The notes beneath the pieces were generated by a model. It saw only the letters and a program-made list of their open reading frames with translations, was not told the DNA's origin and did not search any database. A DNA stretch of 6,989 bases from positions 1-6,989 of the forward strand of contig BBBN01000078.1 in assembly GCA_001311585.1 (NCBI GenBank). The letters are read 5' to 3'. Both the position numbers and the translations under genes were made by a program. Source of the stretch: Thermus sp. JCM 17653 (lineage in GTDB: Bacteria > Deinococcota > Deinococci > Deinococcales > Thermaceae). The stretch's first letter is position 1. The number at the start of each line of letters is the position of its first letter. Shown here piece by piece: positions 1-6,989 of this stretch.

Positions 1-1
1 C

Positions 2-274
2 CTGGAGGAGGCCCTGAGGCGGGAGTTCCGGGAGGAGGTGGGGTTGGAGCTTGCCCATATCCGCTTCGCCTTGGTGCAGGAAGCCCGCTTTAGCCTCGAG
101 TTCCACAAGCCCACCCACATGCTCCTCCTCAACTACTTCGCCCGGGCGGAAGGGGAGGTGCGCCCGGGCGAGGAGATCCTGGAGTGGGCCTGGGTGGAAC
201 CCGAGGCGGGGCTGGCCTACCCCTTGAACACCTTCACCCGGGTCCTTCTGGAGCGCTACCTGGAGGGAGGATGA
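2..274 (+). CDS. Nudix hydrolase, C-terminal part (5' end outside window)
   Basis: Reading from base 2 gives 90 residues to a TGA at 272-274. The first residues contain the second half of a Nudix box: the REFREEVGL segment fits the family pattern REUXEEXGU, whose Glu residues bind the catalytic divalent metal. The rest, ending WVEPEAGLAYPLNTFTRVLLERYLEGG, is a typical C-terminal beta strand and helix of a small Nudix protein. The family hydrolyses a nucleoside diphosphate linked to another group; the substrate cannot be told from this fragment. The start, and the Gly and first Glu of the Nudix box, lie upstream of the window. The stop overlaps the next gene's start as ATGA, so the two are probably co-transcribed and translationally coupled. 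Nudix membership is clear from the motif; specificity is unknown. Confidence 0.85.
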   Translation: MEEALRREFREEVGLELAHIRFALVQEARFSLEFHKPTHMLLLNYFARAEGEVRPGEEILEWAWVEPEAGLAYPLNTFTRVLLERYLEGG

Positions 275-981
275 GGACCGCGTTGGTGACGGGAAGCGCC
301 AAGGGCATCGGCCGGGCCATCCTCCTGGCCCTGGCCCGGGAAGGCTACGCCGTGGCCATCCACTACCGCACCTCTGAGACCCTGGCCGAGGCCACCCGTC
401 AAGAAGCGGAGGCCTTGGGCGTCAAGGCCATCAAGGTGCGGGCCGACCTCACCCGGGAGGAGGAGGTGGCCTCTTTGGTGGAGGAGGTCCGCTACCACCT
501 AGGGGGCGTGGGCGTGCTGGTGAACAACGTGGGGGACTACCTCTTTAAGCCCATAGAGGAGGTGAGCCTGGAGGAGTGGCGCTGGATCCTGGACACCAAC
601 CTCACCGCCACCTTCCTCCTCACCCAGAAGGTGCTTCCCCTCATGGTGGAACAGGGCCATGGCCGCATCGTGAACCTGGGCTACGCCGGGGCGGGCAACC
701 TTCTCGCCCGGACCCATATCACCCCCTACGCCATCGCCAAGACGGGGGTCATCCTCTACACCAAGGCCATCGCCAAGCGCTTCGCCGCCATGGGCATCAC
801 CGCCAACGTGGTGGCCCCGGGGGTGGCGGAAAACTCCGTTTCCAAGCCCCTCCACGAGATCCCCATGGCCCGCCTGGCCCTCCTGGAGGAGATCGCCCGG
901 GCGGTGCTCTTCTTCGTCCGCGAGCCCTACCTCACGGGGCAGGTGCTGGAGGTGGCGGGGGGTGGAACCTTTAGGGCGTGA
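271..981 (+). CDS. SDR-family NAD(P)-dependent oxidoreductase
   Basis: This is a 236-residue Rossmann-fold protein of normal classical SDR length. The cofactor motif TGSAKGIG is at residues 7-14. NNVG (usually NNAG) is at 85-88, the structural Asn at 110, the YxxxK pair at Tyr153/Lys157, and the C-terminal TGQVLEVAGG segment is typical. The ATG at 271 is chosen because the dinucleotide fold begins at once and the start overlaps the Nudix stop (ATGA). A longer in-frame extension to 184 only adds residues read from inside the Nudix gene. An oddity is that the usual catalytic Ser, about 13 residues before Tyr153, is absent: the stretch reads VNLGYAGAGN (134-143), with Gly or Ala there. I recall SDR proteins with a similar NxGYAGA motif, so this may be a subfamily trait. 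The substrate is unknown; annotation as 3-oxoacyl-ACP or pteridine reductase would be a guess. Confidence 0.9.
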   Translation: MRTALVTGSAKGIGRAILLALAREGYAVAIHYRTSETLAEATRQEAEALGVKAIKVRADLTREEEVASLVEEVRYHLGGVGVLVNNVGDYLFKPIEEVSLEEWRWILDTNLTATFLLTQKVLPLMVEQGHGRIVNLGYAGAGNLLARTHITPYAIAKTGVILYTKAIAKRFAAMGITANVVAPGVAENSVSKPLHEIPMARLALLEEIARAVLFFVREPYLTGQVLEVAGGGTFRA

Positions 982-993
982 TACCTTAGCTTC

Positions 994-1971
994 GTGGACG
1001 GGAACGCCCCTGAACCCCAGTACTGGGAAAAGATGCGCCTGGTGGCCGAGGTCTTGAAGGCGGTGGAGGGCCCCATCTACATCGCCACCCACGTGGACCC
1101 GGACGGGGACGCCATCGGAAGCTCCCTGGGGCTTTATCGGGCCCTCAAGTCCCTGGGCAAGGAGGCCTATTGGGTCGCCGAGCCCCCGAGGTTCCTCCGC
1201 TTCCTGCCCAAGGAGGAGGAGTACTCCGACCCCGTGGAAAAGCTTCCTCCCGGGGCCACCCTGGTGGCCCTGGACAGCGCCGAGCCTTCCCGGGTCGTGG
1301 GGGTCCCCGTGGAGGGCTTCGTCATCAACATAGACCACCACGGCACCAACCCCCGCTTCGGCCACCTCCACGTGGTGGACCCCTCCAAGGCGGCCACCGC
1401 CCAGATGGTGAAAGACCTCATTGACCTCTTGGGCGTGGCGTGGACGGCGGAGATCGCCACCCCCGTCCTCACGGGCATCCTCACGGACACCGGGAACTTC
1501 CGCTTCGCCAACACCACCCCCGAGGTCCTTCGGGTGGCGGCGGAGCTTTTGGGTTACGGGGTGAAGCTCGCCGAGCTCACCGACCGCCTGCAGTTCCGCC
1601 CGCCCTCCTACTTCCGCCTCATGGGCCAGGTGCTCTCCACGGTGGCCTTCCACTTCGGGGGGCTCCTGGTCACCGCCCACCTCCCCGAAGAGGCCCAGCG
1701 GGAAGAAGAGGACTCCGACGACTTCGTGGGCCTCATCCGCTACGTGGAGGGGAGCGTGGTCTCGGTCTTCCTCCGCAAACGGGAAGAGGGGGTGAAGGTC
1801 TCCATCCGCTCCCGGGGCGGGGTTTCCGCCCAGAACATCGCCCTGAAGCTTGGGGGCGGGGGGCACGTCCCCGCCGCCGGGGCCACCCTGAAGGGCCTGG
1901 ACCTGGACCGGGCCTACGAAAGGGTCCTCGAGGCCGTCCGGGAGGAGCTCAAGCGGGCGGGGTACCTCTAG
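994..1971 (+). CDS. nrnA: DHH/DHHA1 phosphoesterase, NrnA-like oligonucleotide/pAp hydrolase
   Basis: This is a 325-residue stand-alone DHH-family protein. Motif I is THVDPDGDAIGS (His33, Asp35, Asp37, Asp39), motif II is LVALDSAE (Asp94), motif III is DHHG (114-117), and motif IV is GILTDTGNF (Asp165). The C-terminal DHHA1 substrate-binding domain carries GGGGHVPAAG with His291. These residues bind two Mn ions in the family, which degrades 2-5 nt RNA or DNA oligomers and often dephosphorylates pAp. From memory, the T. thermophilus homologue was studied as a RecJ-like oligonucleotide exonuclease. It lacks the extra domains of full RecJ. The chosen start is GTG 994, 12 bases after the SDR stop. 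It has little Shine-Dalgarno sequence, and ATG 1033, preceded by GGGAAAAG, is an alternative giving 312 residues. It is probably the last gene of the Nudix-SDR operon. Confidence 0.93.
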   Translation: MDGNAPEPQYWEKMRLVAEVLKAVEGPIYIATHVDPDGDAIGSSLGLYRALKSLGKEAYWVAEPPRFLRFLPKEEEYSDPVEKLPPGATLVALDSAEPSRVVGVPVEGFVINIDHHGTNPRFGHLHVVDPSKAATAQMVKDLIDLLGVAWTAEIATPVLTGILTDTGNFRFANTTPEVLRVAAELLGYGVKLAELTDRLQFRPPSYFRLMGQVLSTVAFHFGGLLVTAHLPEEAQREEEDSDDFVGLIRYVEGSVVSVFLRKREEGVKVSIRSRGGVSAQNIALKLGGGGHVPAAGATLKGLDLDRAYERVLEAVREELKRAGYL

Positions 1972-1983
1972 GGGGGTCCCAGA

Positions 1984-2024
1984 GGAGGAGGGGGGCTACC
2001 TCCTCCCCCGGCTCCACGAGGAGG
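1984..2024. terminator. Overlapping G/C-rich hairpins between convergent genes
   Basis: GGAGGAGG (1984-1991) can pair with CCTCCTCC (1999-2006) as an 8-bp stem with a 7-base loop. CCTCCTC (1999-2005) can instead pair with GAGGAGG (2018-2024). The two structures share one arm and cannot form together. The site lies between the DHH gene stop at 1971 and the apgM stop at 2048, where a terminator serving both strands is expected. There is no clear U-tract on either side, so the terminator role is inferred. Confidence 0.45.
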
Positions 2025-2047
2025 CGGTGGCGGATCGTCTTCCCATT

Positions 2048-4727
<2,680 letters not shown>

Positions 4728-4805
4728 GCTTCTCGCGCCTTTTCCCCTCTCGCCAGTCCCGGACCGGACGGGGCGGGGGATTGCGCCTTCTTGAACCTTG
4801 GCTTC

Positions 4806-4837
4806 TTGACAGGAAGGGGGGGGGGGCGTGGTAACCT
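4806..4837 (+). promoter_or_regulatory. Candidate promoter with stretched G-tract spacer
   Basis: A perfect -35 TTGACA (4806-4811) is followed by TAACCT (4832-4837), which fits the TANNNT -10 pattern. The spacer is 20 bases, longer than the preferred 17, and 11 of its bases are an unbroken G run. A short leader with AAGGGGGG (4844-4851) as a possible ribosome binding site ends 7 bases before the ATG at 4859. The site would drive the accessory block. A second, weaker copy of the -35 region (GCCTTCTTGAAC, 4785-4796, beside GGCTTCTTGACA, 4800-4811) lies just upstream. Confidence 0.5.
4816..4826 (+). repeat. Homopolymer of 11 G in the promoter spacer
   Basis: Eleven consecutive G residues lie between the candidate -35 and -10 boxes. 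Gain or loss of G by slipped-strand replication would change the spacer length: 8 G would give the favoured 17 bases. Such tracts act as phase-variable switches in other bacteria. The exact length is also the kind of thing sequencing gets wrong. Confidence 0.7.
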
Positions 4838-4858
4838 CACCTTAAGGGGGGTTGAGTC

Positions 4859-5260
4859 ATGCGCAGGTTCCTCTTGGTGCTCATGGGCTTGGGGCTTTTG
4901 GCCTATGCCCCGGTGGGCGCTGGGGCGCAGGGGTATACGTTGGCTCTAGGGTATACGTTGGCTCTAGAAGTACAGGGAAAGGTCCAGGGTTCTACGAATC
5001 CTTTCTGGCTCCAAACCCTCTCAGCGCTATCTGATGAGGAACTCCGTGGCATTGTTGGTGTTGGTGGTCAAGTTTTGGCCGATGCAGAGAGCTACATTTT
5101 CGGTGGCCTTTGGAGCTCAATAGGAGGTTGTTTGTGTTATTTTGCGAGCCAGGCCTTGGGTTTGAGTGGAGTAGGAGATTTTGTCTTTCAGCTTGTTGGG
5201 AATGCAGCTTGGAGTTCGCTTGGGACATGGCTTTGGAAGCAGGGGGAGATCAGTCCCTAG
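4859..5260 (+). CDS. Small Sec-exported Gly-rich protein with double-glycine-type motif, candidate C39 substrate
   Basis: This 133-residue protein matches no family I recognise. Residues 1-23 are a clear Sec signal peptide: MRR, a hydrophobic core (FLLVLMGLGLLAYA), and an AGA|Q cleavage site. A perfect six-residue tandem repeat, GYTLAL twice, follows at 25-36. LSDEELRGIVGVGG (57-70) then closely resembles the leader of double-glycine peptides (consensus LSxxELxxIxGG): L, S, E, L, I and the first G are in register, the second G is replaced by V, and a GG follows two residues later. The remaining 63 residues are hydrophobic and rich in Gly, Ser and Trp, with a CLC pair (91-93) and several GxxxG-like spacings, as in class II bacteriocins. 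Start: ATG 4859, with AAGGGGGG 7 bases upstream. G+C content is clearly below the surrounding genes. The C39 peptidase downstream makes processing likely. The role is inferred: bacteriocin-like, surface fibre subunit or signal. Confidence 0.75.
   Translation: MRRFLLVLMGLGLLAYAPVGAGAQGYTLALGYTLALEVQGKVQGSTNPFWLQTLSALSDEELRGIVGVGGQVLADAESYIFGGLWSSIGGCLCYFASQALGLSGVGDFVFQLVGNAAWSSLGTWLWKQGEISP
4931..4966 (+). repeat. Perfect 18-bp tandem duplication
   Basis: The 18-base unit GGGTATACGTTGGCTCTA occurs twice without a mismatch (4931-4948 and 4949-4966). It keeps the reading frame and encodes GYTLAL twice, just after the signal peptide cleavage site. Complete identity implies a recent duplication or slippage. 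It could mark the start of a variable repeat region. Confidence 0.95.
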
Positions 5261-5272
5261 GGGTGTTATGCC

Positions 5273-5455
5273 ATGCGTGTCCTAGATGCGTATACGAAGG
5301 GGGTGATCGTAGGTAGCCTATTAGCTTCGGTTTTGGTTTTTCTTTACAACAATCTGTTTGTGGAACGCGACATTAACTACGCTTCGTGGGAAGCCTTAAA
5401 AGTTGCCATAGCTACTTTTGGAGGAGGTTTGTTGGGTAAACTAATTTTTTTCTAG
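5273..5455 (+). CDS. 60-residue two-TM membrane protein, unknown role
   Basis: The product has two hydrophobic segments: residues 10-28 (GVIVGSLLASVLVFLYNNL) and about 41-60 (WEALKVAIATFGGGLLGKLI plus FF). A short charged loop, VERDINYAS, separates them. The length and layout resemble small bacteriocin immunity proteins or holin-like proteins, but no family motif is visible. It starts 12 bases after the preceding stop, so it is probably in the same operon. AGGGGTG just upstream is a weak ribosome binding site. The gene is the lowest-GC part of the window (about 35-47% per 60 bases by hand count) and its codon use is unlike the Thermus genes around it, pointing to transfer. Position next to an exported precursor favours an immunity or membrane-partner role, which is inference only. 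Confidence 0.6.
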   Translation: MRVLDAYTKGVIVGSLLASVLVFLYNNLFVERDINYASWEALKVAIATFGGGLLGKLIFF

Positions 5456-5594
5456 GAAATTTTAGGCAGGCGTACGTACGGGTGACTTCTAGCAGGTCAG
5501 AGCCCGGATGAGCGGGTGCTATATAGGACAATTGGGGTGGAGCTACGAGGAGGTAGCACAGAAAGGCGCAGGTCAGAAGGTGGCTCACGCCCCC
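5456..5594 (+). other. Intergenic region with palindrome and short direct repeat
   Basis: This stretch is of intermediate base composition and has no recognisable gene. It contains the 10-base perfect palindrome CGTACGTACG (5471-5480), a possible protein-binding site. It also has two copies of GCAGGTCAGA (5492-5501 and 5568-5577), and a bulged hairpin AGCCCG/CGGGTGCT (5501-5520) followed by TATATA (5520-5525). A promoter for the peptidase gene could lie here, but no acceptable -35 matches the TATATA box. GGAGG at 5549-5553 and AAGGTGG at 5577-5583 are purine-rich and precede the proposed ATG 5595. Confidence 0.4.
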
Positions 5595-6247
5595 ATGGCC
5601 CCCACATTGAAACTCGTACTTCTCTTTTGGGCGTTTTTTTTGGCCAAGTGGAAGCCCTGTCTCCATCTTCCTACCGCACCCTCCGCTACACCCACGTCAT
5701 CGGCCAGACGGACTGGTACACCTGCGGCGCGGCGGCGGTGGCTACCCTGCTCACCTACTACTATGACGACCCGGCCACGGAAGGCGAGGTCCTGAAGGTG
5801 GCCGTGCGTGAGACGGAGGCCTCGAGGAAGGATCCACGGGAGGGGCTTACCGCCCTTTCCCTGAAGCGGTGCCTGGAGGGGCGGGGGTACGAGGTGAGGG
5901 CTTACAGGGTGAACCTGGAGCAGCTCGCTGACTACTTCCGCCGGGGCGGGCTTCCGGTCATCGGTCACGTCACCAAGCCCCAGCTCCACTTCCTGGTGAT
6001 CGCGGGCATCGTGGACCTGCCCGGGGGCGGCCCTGCCCAGGTCCTGCTCGCCGATCCCTCTTGGGGCCGGCGCATCGTACCCATAGAGGCCCTAGTGACG
6101 GAGAAGGGCTTCTCCGGGGTCATCCTGCTGGCCCTTCCCCGGTCGGCGGCCCAGATGGAGCGGGTGAAGGCTACCCAGGAGGGGGAGCTCTCCTGGGCGC
6201 TTTCCCGGCTTCGCCGGCTGGAGGCCCTCGGGGGGAGGGGGCCTTGA
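5595..6247 (+). CDS. Stand-alone C39-family cysteine peptidase with signal peptide; frame break in the leader
   Basis: The catalytic body is clear: oxyanion Gln (5705-5707), six residues before the nucleophile Cys (5723-5725, DWYTCGAAAVATL), His (5987-5989, QLHFLVIAG) and Asp (6053-6055, LLADPSWG). This is the family that cuts after double-glycine leaders, but no ABC-transporter domains follow, only a short Arg/Leu-rich tail. The body's own frame runs back to GTG 5516, but its first 45 or so residues look like noise. The other frame, from ATG 5595, reads MAPTLKLVLLFWAFFLA, a good Sec signal peptide. Adding one base at 5634-5646 (T8 run or the adjacent GGCC) joins it to QVEALSPSSYRTLRYTHVIG, giving 217 residues. 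The enzyme would then act in the periplasm, like the Fap protein FapD. TTGA overlap with the barrel gene suggests coupling. The body has Thermus-like base composition. Confidence 0.85.
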
Positions 6248-6678
6248 GGCTTCTGCCCCTCTTCCTGGCCTTCGCCGCCTGGGCCCTGGCCCAGGTGGAC
6301 CCCTTGCGCCCGGCGGAGGAGCCGCCCCTGGCTACCGCCTCGCCCTCGCCTATGCTCCCTCCGCCCTCCAAGGGGTGGGGGTGGACGAACGGGGCCCCTA
6401 CGCTTTCCTGCGGGTGGGCCACGGATTGAGCCTGTCCCTGAGTCTCAGCTACCGGGTGGCTCCAGACCTCTTCCTGGAGGGCAGGCTGGGGGGCGGCTAC
6501 ACCCTCTTTGGGGAGAGGCGGGACTACGGGCAGGCAGGGGAAGTCCTCTGGCGAGGGGAGGGCAGGCCTTTCCTGGGGGTGGGGCTGGCCTACCGGTTTC
6601 CCGACCTCTGGAGCCGCTCCCGGGTGCGCCTGGGGCTGGGGTACCCCTGGGCCTGGACGGGGAGGCCCGCGGGAGCCT

Positions 6679-6788
6679 CCTAATACCACCCCATGCTCTT
6701 GCGCCAGCATGGGGGCCCCGGTCAAAAAGGCCCGCAGGGCTTCCGTACTCGGGCTTAGGCGAAGGATTCACGCCAAAGGGGTATAAGG
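6679..6788. mobile_element. Candidate small non-coding insertion (MITE/REP-like) inside the barrel gene
   Basis: About 110 bases separate two halves of the barrel and have a different character from both sides. The ends are near-inverted: CCTAATACC on the left and GGTATAAGG on the right, complementary at 8 of 9 positions. The region has in-frame stops (TAA 6681, TAG 6756), a perfect 9-bp stem at its left end and no plausible gene. Between the last upstream codon and GAC 6789 there are 108 bases, a multiple of three, so precise removal rejoins the barrel frame. No clear target duplication is seen. Calling it mobile is inference; copies elsewhere in the genome would settle it. Confidence 0.5.
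6689..6714. repeat. Perfect 9-bp inverted repeat (hairpin)
   Basis: CCCCATGCT (6689-6697) pairs perfectly with AGCATGGGG (6706-6714) around an 8-base loop. It lies within the candidate insertion, just after the barrel's TAA. There is no following U-run, so a terminator function is not supported. It resembles the stem of a REP-type element. Confidence 0.8.
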
Positions 6789-6989
6789 GACCTGGTGGTG
6801 GCCACCTGGGCCCTGGGGGTCTCCTACCCCTGGGGCGGTGTGCCTCTCCTGGGGCTGGGCTTGGGCTTATCCCTGGTGGTCAACGAGGTGTGGAGCCTGA
6901 GGCTTGGGGCCTCCCTCTCCCTGCCCCTGGGGCTGGAAGCACCAAGGGGTGCCCTCTTCCTGCGGGCGGGGTACGCCCTGGACCTCGAG

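Larger units (their letters stand above)
6244..6989 (+). pseudogene. Outer-membrane beta-barrel-like protein, frameshifted and interrupted, runs off window
   Basis: The TTG at 6244 overlaps the peptidase stop. It opens a signal peptide, LRLLPLFLAFAAWALA|Q, followed by VDPLRPAEEPP. That frame then becomes unconvincing and stops at 6427-6429. The neighbouring frame continues with GYRLALAYAPSALQG and rows of alternating hydrophobic residues typical of barrel strands (YAFLRVGHGLSLSLSLSYRV, RPFLGVGLAYRF, RVRLGLGYPWAW). One extra C at 6325-6328 joins the two as EEPPPGYRL. The barrel then stops at TAA 6681. Strand-like sequence resumes in the same frame at 6789 (DLVVATWALGVSYPW, LLGLGLGLSLVV, ALFLRAGYALDL) and runs off the window. 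The gap holds a likely small insertion. No sequence family is recognised, so the barrel call rests on strand pattern, Gly/aromatic content and signal peptide. As written it is not translatable as one protein. Confidence 0.65.

Noticed and set aside
499..1866. A 455-codon open frame on the minus strand opposite the SDR and DHH genes
   Set aside because: Long antisense frames are expected in GC-rich coding DNA. Its translation is low-complexity (Gly/His/Val/Glu-rich) with no motif, while the plus-strand genes show catalytic motifs.
4741..4790. Terminator hairpin after proS
   Set aside because: Only short C/G pairings (for example GTCC/GGAC around CCGGACCGG) can be drawn, with no U-run. They are not better than expected in this composition.
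4931..4966. Possible CRISPR repeats
   Set aside because: The two 18-base units abut with no spacer between them, lie inside a coding frame and occur only twice.
4992..5228. A 78-codon antisense open frame in the low-GC precursor gene
   Set aside because: The composition is Ser/Gln/His-rich without signal or domain, and the sense frame has a convincing signal peptide and leader motif.
5497..5525. Promoter using TATATA at 5520-5525
   Set aside because: At 16-18 bases upstream there is only TCAGAG-like sequence, far from TTGACA; the signal is too weak to list as a promoter.
5516..5594. GTG 5516 as the peptidase start
   Set aside because: The added N-terminus is Arg/Gly/Ser-rich without a signal peptide, while the other frame encodes one directly upstream of the peptidase body.
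6375..6683. Barrel segment as a separate 102-residue protein starting at GTG 6375
   Set aside because: The same frame extends upstream through barrel-like residues (GYRLALAYAPS) and joins the 6244 signal peptide with one added C. A start at 6375 would lack any export signal.

Overview
The window looks like a Thermus chromosome, close to T. thermophilus. It is GC-rich: a sampled 60-base stretch in proS is about 67% G+C. The products are Thermus-like, including an archaeal-type phosphoglycerate mutase and a 477-residue eukaryote/archaeal-type prolyl-tRNA synthetase. Spacing is tight, with ATGA and TTGA overlaps.

Layout. (i) 2-1971, plus strand: the 3' end of a Nudix hydrolase, an SDR-family oxidoreductase and a DHH/DHHA1 (NrnA-like) phosphoesterase, probably one operon. 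(ii) 1984-2024: a G/C-rich hairpin cluster between convergent genes. (iii) 2048-3263, minus strand: apgM. It diverges from proS (3296-4727, plus) across 32 bases that hold two back-to-back -10 boxes, each only 6-8 bases from its ATG, so both messages are probably leaderless. (iv) 4806-6989, plus strand: an accessory block. It opens with a promoter-like site containing an 11-G tract, then a Sec-exported Gly-rich small protein with a double-glycine-type motif, a 60-residue two-TM protein, a stand-alone C39 cysteine peptidase with its own signal peptide, and an outer-membrane beta-barrel-like protein. The first two genes sit in a low-GC patch (about 40% G+C over 5281-5460 by hand count), which suggests transfer.

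Working model for the accessory block (inference): the precursor and the peptidase are both exported by Sec, the peptidase trims the precursor in the periplasm, and the barrel carries or displays the product in the outer membrane. This echoes Fap-type amyloid loci (C39 protein FapD, barrel FapF) and class II bacteriocin loci. It differs from bacteriocin loci because the peptidase is not fused to an ABC transporter.

Quality warning. Five reading-frame breaks are inferred: apgM twice, proS once, the C39 peptidase once and the barrel once. Each is repaired by adding one or two G/C bases, which suggests undercalled bases rather than five real mutations. Separately, the barrel frame is interrupted by about 108 bases with a 9-bp hairpin and near-inverted ends. 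Removing it rejoins the same reading frame, so it looks like a small mobile or REP-like insertion.
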